Below, piece after piece: positions 16,776 to 25,904 of a stretch of DNA of 60,934 nucleotides. Made by a program: the position numbers and the translations under genes. The DNA is taken from the NCBI GenBank assembly GCA_032111745.1, contig JAULUH010000144.1, positions 1 to 60,934 of the forward strand. The letters run 5' to 3'. Source of the DNA: JAULUH01 sp032111745. Its GTDB lineage: Bacteria; Chloroflexota; Anaerolineae; JAAEKA01. The notes beneath the pieces were generated by a model. That model did no database searches, had not been told where the DNA came from, and saw only the letters and a list, made by a program, of their open reading frames with translations. Within the stretch, counting starts at the first letter, position 1, and every line of letters starts with the position of its first letter.

Positions 16776-18407
16776 CTACTCCGCTGGAAAGGCCTCGTTG
16801 AGCTTCTGAGCCACGAAGTTCATGTCGTCGATCAGGCCAGCCTGGGCCTCGTAAATCGCGGGCAGTCCCAGGGAGCTGGCCAGCTCAGGATCAGACTGCC
16901 CGGCGCCAATGGCCCAATGCAGCCCGTCGGCGGCCACCTTGAGCGCAGCCTCACGGGCGTGAATCCGGGCCATGGCCTGGCGAGTGGGCACATCCAGGGC
17001 AATGCCCTCGGTGGGATGGCTGGTCACCGTCTCCGAGAAGACCGCTGCCGTCTCAGCATAGGCGATCAGCTCACCTAACCGGAACAGGATATGCTGATTG
17101 CGGGTCAAGCGATCGATGCGGCAGCGCTCCAGCACCACCGCCAGTGCCCCCAGGGCCAGTGCCGCCGTTCCTGCGCCATTGTTGGGCTCCGCGCGCTGGA
17201 CCTGTCCCAGCCGCACCGCCCAGTCGCGGTAGAACGCCCCCTTGGACTTGAGGTGCAACTGCCAGCGGTCGCGGGCAATGGTCCACTCCAGGATCTCGGA
17301 GGTGCCTTCATAAATCGTGGTGATGCGCACGTCGCGCTTGTGCTTCTCCACCATGTATTCCCTGGTGTAGCCGTAGCCGCCCAGGGCCTGGATCGCATCT
17401 TCGCAGGCCTTATTGCCGGCCTCGGTGGCCAGGTACTTGGCCACCGCACCCTCGGTCTGCAGGTCGGGCTCGCCGCCGTCGATGCGCCGCGCTGTCCACT
17501 CGATGTAGGCCCGGGCGGCTTCCAGGCGTACCGCATTGGGCACGATCAGCTTGTGGGTGTAGCCCTGCTTCTCGCTCAGCGGCGCGCCCGCCTGTACCCG
17601 CTGTTGGGAGTAGCGAATCGCGCGCTTCAGGGCCGCCCAGCCCGCGCCCAGGCCAAAGGCGGCCACCATCAGGCGAGTGTAGCCGAAGACCGCCTGCGCC
17701 TGGGTCAGGCCATGGCCCTCCTCCAGCCCCACCAGATTCCCAGCCGGCACATAAACATCCTCCAGAAAGAGGGCCGCCGTATTGCTGGCCCGGATGCCGT
17801 GCTTGTCCTCCGGCTTGCCCTGGGAAAAGCCCTCAGCTCCCCGCTCCACCACGAACCACGATGGCCCTCCTGGTGCCAGGGCCAAGATGGTGTAGAACTC
17901 GGCCACCCCGCCGTTGCTGATCCACTGCTTGCGGCCGCTGATCCGGTAGCCCACCACGGCGCCATTCTCCTCCACGGGCATTGCCCTGGTCTTCAGCGCC
18001 CCCAGGTCGCTGCCGGCCTGAGGCTCCGTTGCCCCATAGGCCACCAGCAACCCCTCCTCCGCGATACGCCCTATCCAATTGGCCTTCTGGTCTGCAGTGC
18101 CTCCCACGGTGATGGGGTCCGTGCCCAGGAACGTAGCCAGCACCCCGGTCGCAATGCCCAGGTCGATCGATGCCATGGTTTCGGACACCCGGTAGATATC
18201 GTAAGCCCCACCCCCCATGCCACCCAGCTCCTCCGGAATGAAGAGCAGATGCAGGCCGATGTTCTGATAGAGATCGCTCAATACGTCCTGGGGAAATTCG
18301 TCGCGGTAGTCGAGCTCCAGCAATAGCTCCGGGGTAAGCCGTTTCTCTGCATATCTGTGGAGCGTAGACAGCACCTGGTCCAGCTCTTTACGGTCCAGTC
18401 CGACCAT
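16776..18407 (-). CDS. acyl-CoA dehydrogenase family flavoprotein
   Basis: A 543-residue FAD enzyme. The flavin-contact motif YGATEPQAGSD is at about 124-134, followed by ISGRKQWISNGG. QALGGYGYTREY and IYEGTSEI lie near the C-terminal helical domain, with the likely catalytic Glu at 367. It is about 150 residues longer than the short-chain enzymes, with a C-terminal extension. It oxidises an acyl thioester between C2 and C3, or might act in reverse. It is the first gene of the lipid operon, 35 bp before the synthase. The ATG at 18407 has GGAGG nine bases upstream. In this locus it might set the double-bond state of the product, since no enoylreductase is encoded; that role is inference. Confidence 0.92.
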   Translation of the reverse strand: MVGLDRKELDQVLSTLHRYAEKRLTPELLLELDYRDEFPQDVLSDLYQNIGLHLLFIPEELGGMGGGAYDIYRVSETMASIDLGIATGVLATFLGTDPITVGGTADQKANWIGRIAEEGLLVAYGATEPQAGSDLGALKTRAMPVEENGAVVGYRISGRKQWISNGGVAEFYTILALAPGGPSWFVVERGAEGFSQGKPEDKHGIRASNTAALFLEDVYVPAGNLVGLEEGHGLTQAQAVFGYTRLMVAAFGLGAGWAALKRAIRYSQQRVQAGAPLSEKQGYTHKLIVPNAVRLEAARAYIEWTARRIDGGEPDLQTEGAVAKYLATEAGNKACEDAIQALGGYGYTREYMVEKHKRDVRITTIYEGTSEILEWTIARDRWQLHLKSKGAFYRDWAVRLGQVQRAEPNNGAGTAALALGALAVVLERCRIDRLTRNQHILFRLGELIAYAETAAVFSETVTSHPTEGIALDVPTRQAMARIHAREAALKVAADGLHWAIGAGQSDPELASSLGLPAIYEAQAGLIDDMNFVAQKLNEAFPAE

Positions 18408-18745
18408 CGTGAGAAACCTCCGTGGGGGGATGCGGATAGCTCTAGACCGGTGGTATCATCGGTCAATCATGATGCAACGCGTCAAATGGCCCAATATAAG
18501 ACCAAAGGCAGACAACTTGTGACGGAGCCTGCGTCGCGCCGCCACATGCATCTGCCTTAGCAATTTAGCCAAAAGGGTGTATGATCCTGGTTAGCTCAAA
18601 TCTCGGGCGATCCAGTAACCAAAGTTGTGATCTACAACCATACTGTAATAATTCCCACTTATCTAAGAGTACGTGTCAAGGTTATTAGAAGAGTATACAC
18701 AACCTGATCCGTAATGCCAAAAGACTTTGCCAAGGAGACCAAGCC
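18408..18745. other. divergent intergenic region between the lipid operon and mgsA
   Basis: 338 bases, AT-richer than the surrounding genes, so it should hold promoters for both directions. On the plus strand there is a weak TTGTGA-15-TAATAA pair (18625-18651) and a TATACA box (18694-18699) without a clear -35. GTTGT and ACAAC arms (18624-18638) form a short inverted repeat. On the minus strand no convincing promoter pair was found. No gene or tRNA is seen. Confidence 0.5.
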
Positions 18746-19279
18746 ATGGAATACATTACCCTTCCCATCGGAGAACAGAAGCGCATCGCTCTGATCGCCC
18801 ATGACCACAAGAAAAAAGACCTGCTGGAATGGGCCAGGTTCAATCGCCACGTGCTAGCTCAACACATCGTCATCGGCACGGGAACCACCGGCAAGCTGCT
18901 TGAGCAGTTGCTGGATGTCCCGGTCATCAAGCTGCAGAGCGGCCCTCTCGGTGGGGATCAGCAGATCGGTGCCATGATCGCCGGCAGCGAGATCGACTTC
19001 GTCATCTTCTTCTGGGATCCCCTGGAGCCGCAACCCCACGACCCAGACGTCAAGGCCCTGCTACGGCTGGCCGTCGTCTGGAACATTCCCATCGCCTGCA
19101 ACCGCGCCTCAGCCGACTTCATGTTCTCGTCCCAACTGATGTTTGAGCCGTATGAACGGATTCTGCCCGATTATGAGGCCTACCGTAACCGGCTTATTGT
19201 CGATGTTGGTGAGCTGGCCGCCGAAGCCACGGAGGCCGCAGAGGCGTTCGAAGATCTTGAGCACTCGGAGGAGGACTAG
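18746..19279 (+). CDS. mgsA: methylglyoxal synthase
   Basis: A 177-residue enzyme converting dihydroxyacetone phosphate to methylglyoxal and phosphate, a glycolytic bypass used when phosphate is short. Landmarks are IALIAHDHKK at the start, GTGTTGK and the family signature SGPLGGDQQIGA with the catalytic Asp, then FFWDPLEPQPHDPDVKALLRL. The core ends near residue 150. An acidic Glu/Ala-rich tail of about 25 residues makes it longer than the 152-residue E. coli enzyme. AGGAG lies eight bases before the ATG. It is alone in its transcription unit and ends at a strong hairpin. Confidence 0.95.
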   Translation: MEYITLPIGEQKRIALIAHDHKKKDLLEWARFNRHVLAQHIVIGTGTTGKLLEQLLDVPVIKLQSGPLGGDQQIGAMIAGSEIDFVIFFWDPLEPQPHDPDVKALLRLAVVWNIPIACNRASADFMFSSQLMFEPYERILPDYEAYRNRLIVDVGELAAEATEAAEAFEDLEHSEED

Positions 19280-19320
19280 CCGATATAGCTAGTCCAGCTC
19301 CCAGCCGGGCCCCTGCCAGC

Positions 19321-19361
19321 CCACGCAGCAGGCCCGGCCCTCGGCCGGGCCTGCTGCGTGG
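19321..19361. terminator. 19-bp perfect hairpin, likely two-way terminator
   Basis: Arms 19321-19339 and 19343-19361 are perfect inverted complements, with a three-base CTC loop. It lies between the convergent ends of mgsA and the SH3/propeller gene. No long T run follows on either side, so the terminator role is inferred from position and strength. Confidence 0.75.
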
Positions 19362-19407
19362 CGGTTTCTCAAAATCTCGCTGTCCCCTTGGAGATCATCC
19401 GAGTTGC

Positions 19408-21084
19408 TCAATCACCCCAGTCCAGCATCCGATCTGCCGTGAGATCGACCTGGAAATCAACGCCAGCCAGGGCATCAGCTGCCAGAGGACGCTGGTTGCT
19501 ACCGTCGGCGTTCATCACCCACAACTCCCACTTCCCCTGTCGGTTGGTGAAGAAGGCCACGTGGCGACCATCAGGGCTAGCCTCCGGTGCATAGTTCTGG
19601 GGTGCCTTGCCCAAACCCGGTGGCGCAGTCAGGGCCGTGGCCTGCCCGCCATCCGCCAGCCAGCGCCAGATATCCCAATGATCGTGCGACCGTCGGCTAG
19701 CATAGATCAGCCGCCCATCAGGGCTGTAAACGGCCGGCCCCAACAGGTTGGGCTGCTGCACAATCCGCTGCGGCGGGTCATCGCCCTGGGTCCGGGTGGT
19801 GGCCAGGCCGTCGTTGTCCAGGAACAGCACCACATCTTGCTCCGGGTGATGTTGCGGCGACCGGGCCGTCTCCGTGGTTGGCAGATCGCGCGTGGCCAAG
19901 GTGGCCAGATCGACCTGGGTCAGCGCGGTGTAGTCCAGGGCTAGCAGGGGGAAGTCACCCAGGCAAATCTCGCCAAAGGGCCCGCTGATGCAGTCCTGGC
20001 CAAAGGTCCGCTGGCGCCACTGTTCCTCCGTCAGGCAGCCCAGGGGCGTGCCATAGCATTGCACAGTGCGGGTGACGCGCTCAAATATGATGGACTGGCC
20101 GTCGGGGGCCCAGGTGGGCGAGCGCGGCCGGTTGGCGCCTGCCAGCCGGCGCTCATCGCTGCCATCCACCCCGATCACATACAGTCCCTGGGGGTCGTCC
20201 CAGCGCGTGTACGCCACGAGGCTGCCATCCGGGCTAAGGGCTGGCTCGAATCCCGAGGATAGCTGGCGCAGCCCGGTGCCGTCGGCCTTCATCATGTAGA
20301 TGCTGCCGCCGTTGCGATTCTGAAACACCAGCGTGCCGGGCAACCTGCTGGCCGCAGACGCTGCAGTAGGCCGGGCCGCCACCGTGGCCGCGCCGGGCTG
20401 CTGCACGTAAGCTGCACTGACCCACGCCTGCCCCCCTGCCGCGTCCGCAAAGCGAATCTGCAGCCAGTCACCCTGGCGCTCAACGATGTCTACCGCAGTG
20501 CCCTGGGTCAGCCGGCCCACGACCTGCCCGGCGGTGCTGGGCTGGCTACGCACGTTGAGTACACCAGCGCTGACCGTACCTCGCCCCGGCTGGACAGCTG
20601 GGGCGGCCGGCGTAGCTGTCGCAGGGGCCGTAGAGACACTCCTAGTCGCAGCTGGCGTGACGGCCGTGCTGGGCTTTGGTGCCACCAGCTCACGTAAAGC
20701 TTCGAAATCGACATCGGCCTGCTTGATCCAGGCATGGCCCCCTCGGCCCAGGCCGTAGACGATCTCAAACCAGTCGCCGTTGAGACCGGTTACGACCACT
20801 ATCTGGCCCGGGTTCAGGGTGCCCAAGGGCTCCTCGCCCGCGTCGGGGCGCGCATAGACCGCCGCTGAGCCTACGGCCTGGCCGATACGCACGGTGTCAG
20901 GCAGCGGGGTGCTTAGGGCTGCCGCAGGCGGCCGCGGGCGGGGCGTGGGGGTCGGCGCGGCCTGCGCACGCTGTTGCTGCTGCCCAACCTGGGCCAGGAC
21001 TGCCGTCGGCCCCCAGGCGATGAGCAATAGCCCGGCCAGGCCGAACATGATGATGGCTATCAGTTGCTTGGACACAGGGTTCAC
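19408..21084 (-). CDS. exported SH3-domain and TolB-like beta-propeller protein
   Basis: A 558-residue protein. Residues 1-31 form a signal peptide or anchor ending GPTAVLA, followed by a Pro/Thr-rich linker. Two bacterial SH3-type domains follow (about 65-120 and 165-225, the second with VLNVRSQPSTAGQVVGRL). The C-terminal 300 residues hold TolB/PD40-like blades such as PALSPDGSLVAYTRW, TWAPDGQSIIFER and EASPDGRHVAFFTNRQGKWELWV. A Cys-bearing loop (about residues 350-375) interrupts the propeller. It probably binds cell wall or surface glycans; the partner is unknown. The first codon is GTG at 21084, and a GTG at 21075 is possible. It precedes no obvious partner gene. Confidence 0.8.
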   Translation of the reverse strand: MNPVSKQLIAIIMFGLAGLLLIAWGPTAVLAQVGQQQQRAQAAPTPTPRPRPPAAALSTPLPDTVRIGQAVGSAAVYARPDAGEEPLGTLNPGQIVVVTGLNGDWFEIVYGLGRGGHAWIKQADVDFEALRELVAPKPSTAVTPAATRSVSTAPATATPAAPAVQPGRGTVSAGVLNVRSQPSTAGQVVGRLTQGTAVDIVERQGDWLQIRFADAAGGQAWVSAAYVQQPGAATVAARPTAASAASRLPGTLVFQNRNGGSIYMMKADGTGLRQLSSGFEPALSPDGSLVAYTRWDDPQGLYVIGVDGSDERRLAGANRPRSPTWAPDGQSIIFERVTRTVQCYGTPLGCLTEEQWRQRTFGQDCISGPFGEICLGDFPLLALDYTALTQVDLATLATRDLPTTETARSPQHHPEQDVVLFLDNDGLATTRTQGDDPPQRIVQQPNLLGPAVYSPDGRLIYASRRSHDHWDIWRWLADGGQATALTAPPGLGKAPQNYAPEASPDGRHVAFFTNRQGKWELWVMNADGSNQRPLAADALAGVDFQVDLTADRMLDWGD

Positions 21085-21167
21085 CCCACAGTCTATGCCA
21101 CTCGATGACCGGAACCGCCGGTCACTCGATCAGCTATTCCCGATGCGTGTAGTTGAGTGTTATCCGT

Positions 21168-22430
21168 CTACTCGTACCGCAGCGCATCGATTGGATTGAG
21201 TCCGGCGGCCCGGGTGGCCGGATATATGCCGAAGAACAGGCCCACGGCGATGGAAAAGCCCGTTGCCAGCAGGATGCTCTCAAGTGACACGATCGCCACC
21301 AGGTCATCCTGCAGGCTCGAGATGGCGATCGCGCCCAGCCAGCCCAGGGCGATGCCCACGATGCCACCGATCAGGGATAGCACCACGGCTTCAATCAGGA
21401 ATTGCATCAGGATATCCTGGCGCCGTGCTCCTACCGCCTTGCGGATACCTATCTCTCGCGTGCGCTCGGTCACCGATACCAGCATGATGTTCATGATCCC
21501 GATGCCACCCACCAGCAGGGAAATGGCGGCAATGGCTCCGAGGAACAACGTGATCACGCTCGTGATCTGGCCAAAGATGGCGATCAGGTCGGCCTGGTTG
21601 ATCACCGAGAAGTCGTCGTCGTCGCGGAACTGGATCCCGTGGCGCTGTCGCAAAATCTCCTCGATCTCCTGGGTTGCGGCGTCCATCCTGTCTTCGCTCA
21701 CCACCTGGGTGTAGATCACTGATAGCAGTGCTTCCCCATTGGCGTTGCGCAGGCGCGGCAGCAGGCGCTCCTGGGCTGTGGTCAGTGGCACAAACACGAT
21801 CTCGTCCTCGCTGCCAAACGCGTTGCCACCCTTCTCCTCCATGATGCCGATGACCTGGAAGGGGATGCGGTCGATCTTGATAGTGCGGCCAATGGGATAT
21901 TCCCCTGGCTCGAAGAGCTTCTCCAGGGCGCTCACACCCAGCACCGCCACCCGGCCGCGGCTCAGCAGGTCCTGATCGGATACGAAGCTGCCCTCGGCAA
22001 CCTGGAAGTTGCGCACCTCCTGAAACTCAGGCGTCACACCCGACACCTGGATGCGCACGGTGTTCTTCTGGTGCGATACCTCGGTGAAGGTGTTCACCTC
22101 GCCGGCCGCCAACACCACATCAGGCACATTGATCGGGTCGCGGATGGCATCCAAGTCGCTGACGGTCAGGGATGGCTCGACGAACTCCTGAAAACCACCG
22201 CCTCCTGGGCCGCCACTGCTTTCATTGATGTTCAACGGCAGCACCACCAGCAGGTTCGATCCGGCGCTCTGCAGCTGATCGGTGATCAGCTGTGAGACCC
22301 CTTCGCCCACCGACAGCAGGGCGATGACCGCCGCCACGCCGATGATGATACCTAGCATGGTCAACACGGAGCGCAGCTTGTTGGCTGATAGGCCCCGCAT
22401 GGCCACGCGCAGGGACTCGACGAGATTCAT
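21168..22430 (-). CDS. MacB/FtsX-type ABC transporter permease
   Basis: A 420-residue permease. The first membrane helix is in the motif MRGLSANKLRSVLTMLGIIIGVAAVIALLSVG. A large extracytoplasmic MacB-PCD-like domain (about 45-270) follows, then three helices (about 285-415) with GIGIMNIMLVSVTERTREIGIRKAVGARR. The ATG at 22430 overlaps the stop of the ATPase gene by four bases. With the ATPase and HlyD-type genes it would form a tripartite-like exporter for peptides, lipids or drugs. The substrate is unknown. Confidence 0.93.
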   Translation of the reverse strand: MNLVESLRVAMRGLSANKLRSVLTMLGIIIGVAAVIALLSVGEGVSQLITDQLQSAGSNLLVVLPLNINESSGGPGGGGFQEFVEPSLTVSDLDAIRDPINVPDVVLAAGEVNTFTEVSHQKNTVRIQVSGVTPEFQEVRNFQVAEGSFVSDQDLLSRGRVAVLGVSALEKLFEPGEYPIGRTIKIDRIPFQVIGIMEEKGGNAFGSEDEIVFVPLTTAQERLLPRLRNANGEALLSVIYTQVVSEDRMDAATQEIEEILRQRHGIQFRDDDDFSVINQADLIAIFGQITSVITLFLGAIAAISLLVGGIGIMNIMLVSVTERTREIGIRKAVGARRQDILMQFLIEAVVLSLIGGIVGIALGWLGAIAISSLQDDLVAIVSLESILLATGFSIAVGLFFGIYPATRAAGLNPIDALRYE

Positions 22431-23272
22431 GCCTGCCGCTCCTTCTGCAGCGCCACATCCTCTGCGGTGCCGTCATGGACGGTGCCTCCGGCATCGCCGT
22501 GCTCGCCATCCCCTCCCGTCAGGTCCCGCACCCGTCTCGTGTAGGCGCGCTCACCGGCACGTCGCTGATGCAACACCGGCGCGTCAGTCTCTACCTGGCC
22601 GTCCATCAGGCGCACGATGCGCCGGGTGTGTTCGGCGATGTCCGGTTCGTGGGTCACGAAGACGATGGTGATGCCCTGGACCTCGTTCAGCTCCTGAAAG
22701 ATGGCCATGATCTCAGCCCCAGACTTGGAGTCCAGGTTGCCCGTCGGCTCATCCGCCAGGATGAGGGACGGGTTGTTGACCAACGCCCGGGCAATGGCGA
22801 CCCGCTGCTGCTGGCCACCCGATAGCTCGTTGGGCTTGTGGTGCAGGCGGTCACTCAGCCCTACGCGCTGCAGCGCAGCCTCGGCCCGCTTCCGGCGGTC
22901 TGTGCCGTTGGAGTACAGCAAGGGCAGCTCTACGTTCTGGATCGCCGTAGTTCGCGGCAGTAGGTTGAAGCTCTGGAAGACGAACCCGATTTTGCGGCTG
23001 CGGATACTGGCCAACTCGTCGTCGTCCAGCTGGCTGATGTCCCGCCCATCCAGAAGATACTCGCCAGAAGTGGGTTGGTCCAGGCAACCGATGATGTTCA
23101 TCATGGTGGACTTACCGGAGCCGGACGGGCCCATGATGGCTACCATCTCCCCGGGACAAATCCGCAGGGAAGCCCCGCGGAGAGCCTGGACCTCCACATC
23201 GCCCATGTGGTAGACCTTGGTGATGTTGCGCAGCTCGATGACGGGCTGTTGCCCTGGTAAATGCTGGCTCAT
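22427..23272 (-). CDS. MacB/LolD-type ABC transporter ATPase
   Basis: About 281 residues from the ATG at 23272, four bases after the HlyD-type stop; the upstream ATG at 23344 overlaps that gene. It has Walker A GPSGSGKST, the signature LSGGQQQR, Walker B LILADEPTGNLD and the switch His in FVTHEPD, all in the MacB/LolD pattern. The C-terminal 50 residues are a charged Arg/Gly/Asp-rich tail not found in the basic domain. It energises the FtsX-type permease that overlaps its 3' end. Confidence 0.95.
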   Translation of the reverse strand: MSQHLPGQQPVIELRNITKVYHMGDVEVQALRGASLRICPGEMVAIMGPSGSGKSTMMNIIGCLDQPTSGEYLLDGRDISQLDDDELASIRSRKIGFVFQSFNLLPRTTAIQNVELPLLYSNGTDRRKRAEAALQRVGLSDRLHHKPNELSGGQQQRVAIARALVNNPSLILADEPTGNLDSKSGAEIMAIFQELNEVQGITIVFVTHEPDIAEHTRRIVRLMDGQVETDAPVLHQRRAGERAYTRRVRDLTGGDGEHGDAGGTVHDGTAEDVALQKERQA

Positions 23273-23276
23273 AGGG

Positions 23277-24740
23277 TTACTGGCCAAAGAACCCGCCGCC
23301 GAAGCGATCCAATGCGCCTGTGGAGCGAATCGCCAGCACATCACTGGCCTCCACGCCGCTCAACACCTGGCTCTGCTGCTCGTTCCGCGCACCCATTTGG
23401 ATCTCAGTGCGGGTCGGAACGCCGCCCACGAGCTTCTCCACGTAGGCGCGACCCGACGTGCGGTCGATCTGGATGGCGCGATTGGGAATGACCACGATGT
23501 CGTTCAGCTCCTCCGTGATGATGTTGGCCGTGGCACTCAGGCCGCTGCGCAGCGGCCGGTCGCTGTCGTCGATGACGATCATCACCTCGTAGGAGACCAC
23601 GTTACCGAGGCTGGTAGGGGTCGGCGCAATGTAGTCCACATGGCCCTTGATCAGGGCCTCCGGTGCCGAGTCCAGGATGATGTCTACCGGCTGGCCCTCC
23701 ACCAGCTTGGCAATATCGATCTCGTCCACCTCGGCGTTGATGTGGAAACGGCTGATGTCGGTGACCACAGCTGCCGGCGCAGCCTGGGTGGCAATCTCAC
23801 CCGGCTTGACGTTGAGCTGGGACACCACCCCGTCGATGGGCGCCCGTAGCTCCACGTTTTCCAGCGCCAGCTGGGCCTGTTGCACCCCCAGCTGCGCCTG
23901 CGTCACCTGGGCCTCGGCCACGGCCAGGTCCTCAGGCTTGGCACCTTCTTGCAGGCGCTGCAGGTTCGACTGGGCACTGGCCAGGCTGGCCTCCCCCTGG
24001 GCTACCGCAGCCTCCGCTTGAGCAATCTGAGCCCGGGCCGCCGCCAGCTGGCTATCCTTCGCCGCGGCCGTAGCGACGCGATAGTTGGCTGCGGCAGTCT
24101 CGTAATCCACCGTGGCTTGCTGCAGCTGCAGGGACTGGGGCAACATGCCGATGTTGGGGTCACCAGCCACCCGATCGTAGGCCGCCTGGGCCTGATCTCT
24201 TACGATGCGCGCCCGTTCCAGGGTGGCCTTGGCCGCCTGGAGTTCGTCCGCCGAAGGGCCAGCCTGCAGGTCGTCGTACGCCGCTCGGGCGCTGGCCAGG
24301 GCCGCCTGCGCGCTGTCCACCGCGGCTGTCGCACTCTGCACACCGGCCTCGGCTGCAGCCAGCTCGGACTGTGCCGCTCCGGCCACCAGCTTTGCCAGCT
24401 GGGCCTGGGCAATGGCCAGGCCGTTCTGGGCCTGGGCCAGGGATAGCTTGAGATCGTCGGTGTCCAGGCGGGCTACCAAGTCCCCAGCCTGGATTTCCTG
24501 GCCCTTGGTTACGGTTACCTCCTCCACCCGGCCCGGCGTGCGAAACAGCAGAGCCACCTCAGCCTCCGGCTCGGTGGTACCCGTGGCGCTCACGGTCGAC
24601 ACCAGGTTGCCCTTGTCCACGGCCACGGTCTCATAGTCGGGTGGTGGTGGCTCCTTGGCCTCGGCTGTGAACCGGTAGGTCAGCAACGCTCCGCCAATCA
24701 CCACGGCCAACACCACGGCGATGATTGCTATTCTTTTCAT
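23277..24740 (-). CDS. HlyD/MacA-type membrane fusion protein
   Basis: About 487 residues from the ATG at 24740, with GAGG eight bases upstream. An N-terminal membrane anchor (MKRIAIIAVVLAVVIGGALL) is followed by a split lipoyl domain (VEEVTVTKGQEIQAGDLVARLD and, after the hairpin, VELRAPIDGVVSQLNVKPGE). Between them is a long Ala/Gln-rich coiled coil (about 100-310). A beta-barrel and membrane-proximal domain completes it. It is the adaptor subunit for the downstream ATPase and permease. The coiled coil is much longer than in MacA of proteobacteria. Confidence 0.93.
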   Translation of the reverse strand: MKRIAIIAVVLAVVIGGALLTYRFTAEAKEPPPPDYETVAVDKGNLVSTVSATGTTEPEAEVALLFRTPGRVEEVTVTKGQEIQAGDLVARLDTDDLKLSLAQAQNGLAIAQAQLAKLVAGAAQSELAAAEAGVQSATAAVDSAQAALASARAAYDDLQAGPSADELQAAKATLERARIVRDQAQAAYDRVAGDPNIGMLPQSLQLQQATVDYETAAANYRVATAAAKDSQLAAARAQIAQAEAAVAQGEASLASAQSNLQRLQEGAKPEDLAVAEAQVTQAQLGVQQAQLALENVELRAPIDGVVSQLNVKPGEIATQAAPAAVVTDISRFHINAEVDEIDIAKLVEGQPVDIILDSAPEALIKGHVDYIAPTPTSLGNVVSYEVMIVIDDSDRPLRSGLSATANIITEELNDIVVIPNRAIQIDRTSGRAYVEKLVGGVPTRTEIQMGARNEQQSQVLSGVEASDVLAIRSTGALDRFGGGFFGQ

Positions 24741-24963
24741 CAAACGAACCTCTTCTCTGGTTGCTTTGCTTTCGACGACAGGCACGCTTCGACATGCCAG
24801 CCACTCGAGTCCTTAAGTCCAGTCTATGTCATGTCCATTGGCGAACGGTGAAAGCACGATCAAATTTCCTTAACACAGGCCGCAGGGACATCAATCGCTA
24901 TCTATTGTACACCAATCTATACGCATAAGTCGTGATGTTCGTCACACTGTCGGGCGCAAGGGC

Positions 24964-25719
24964 TCAACCTCGCGGCCCCAGGGAGGCCAGGCCCAGGGCA
25001 GGGATGACCCGCAGGGCCAGGCTCAATACGGCGTAGACCGCCGTGATCACCACCGATCCTTTGCGGTCCATGGCTCTGGTCAGGCAATACACCAGCACCA
25101 CGTGCCATAGGGCAAAAACATCCACATAGCCAGCCAGTCGCCATAGGGGATTCGCAGCGTCGGCCATAGGATCGCCGCTGGCCACGAAGTAGCTCAACCC
25201 CGGGTTGGCTACCAGCTGGCCCGACACCAACACCCAGCCGGTTTCCACCAGGTAACGCAACGCAAAAGGGAACCAGGTCCACGAGAAGCCGGCGAACACC
25301 TGGTTGTACCCAATCTCCCTACCCCGCAGCAGCTCCCCGAAGAATAGGATCAGGGCGCCGATCAACCAGGCCAGGATCAGGCTGGCTATCTCCGCGGCGA
25401 ACCGACTGCCGAGGACGAGAGCCGGACTGCCGAAGCGCTCCATCTGCTGCCTGACCTGCTCCTGTTGCTCCGCAGGCATGTCGCCTAACTGGGAGCCAAA
25501 GCTCTGCATGGCCAGGGACTGCTGCTCTTGGGCCTGCTCCACCAGCTGGGCGCGCGCTACCACCAGGAAGATGGCCAACCCGGCCAACGTTAGCAGGGCC
25601 GGCAACACCCATCGCCAGCGGGGGCGGGTGATCACCTCCGCCAGGGTCTGCACCGGACGATCGACAATGCCGGGCAATAGCGCCACGGAAGATGGGCCAG
25701 GGATTTCGATTGCGCTCAT
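24964..25719 (-). CDS. YIP1-family integral membrane protein
   Basis: About 251 residues from the ATG at 25719. Four or five hydrophobic helices are visible: WVLPALLTLAGLAIFLVVA (about 36-55), LILAWLIGALILFFGELL, the FSWTWFPFALRYLVETGWVL region, FALWHVVLVYCLTRAM and VVITAVYAVLSLAL. A cytoplasmic Gln-rich segment separates the first two. The helix order fits the YIP1 domain, but the biological role is not known. It lies divergent from rex and 223 bp upstream of the HlyD-type gene on the same strand, so co-transcription is possible. Confidence 0.75.
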   Translation of the reverse strand: MSAIEIPGPSSVALLPGIVDRPVQTLAEVITRPRWRWVLPALLTLAGLAIFLVVARAQLVEQAQEQQSLAMQSFGSQLGDMPAEQQEQVRQQMERFGSPALVLGSRFAAEIASLILAWLIGALILFFGELLRGREIGYNQVFAGFSWTWFPFALRYLVETGWVLVSGQLVANPGLSYFVASGDPMADAANPLWRLAGYVDVFALWHVVLVYCLTRAMDRKGSVVITAVYAVLSLALRVIPALGLASLGPRG

Positions 25720-25803
25720 CTGTATCTCTCTTGCTTGCGGCTCGCATACGCGTGGGCTCCACGCAGCCACTCCTACGCGCAGACAACCCGCCGAGCCATT
25801 CGT

Positions 25804-25832
25804 ATTGTACACCGGCTCACAGGTGCTGCCAA
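25804..25832 (-). promoter_or_regulatory. promoter of the YIP1-family gene
   Basis: Minus strand TTGGCA (25832-25827), a 17-base spacer and TACAAT (25809-25804), about 85 bases before the ATG. Divergent from the rex promoter 44 bases away. Confidence 0.65.
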
Positions 25833-25865
25833 GGAAAACGACGCGCCTTCCCCTCACAGGCGGAC

Positions 25866-25883
25866 TTGTCAAGAGTTGCACAA
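25866..25883. promoter_or_regulatory. candidate Rex operator in front of rex
   Basis: The 18-mer starts TTGTCAAG and ends TTGCACAA. It keeps the outer TTGT and ACAA and the AA/TT of the known Rex consensus TTGTGAA-N4-TTCACAA. It overlaps the -35 box of the rex promoter, the expected place for autorepression. A good half site, TTTCACAA, is at 25917-25924. Confidence 0.6.
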
Positions 25884-25904
25884 ATACATGACTTGTGGTA
25901 GAAT
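25876..25904 (+). promoter_or_regulatory. promoter of rex
   Basis: TTGCAC (25876-25881), a 17-base spacer and TAGAAT (25899-25904). The ATG of rex is about 67 bases further on, with AGGAGG ten bases before it. Confidence 0.75.

Noticed and set aside
18625..18651. A Rex-like or promoter-like TTGTGATCTACAA before mgsA
   Set aside because: Spacing of the TTGT and ACAA parts is 13 bases in total, while Rex sites need 18, and the -10 spacing is only 15. Kept as a weak note in the intergenic entry.
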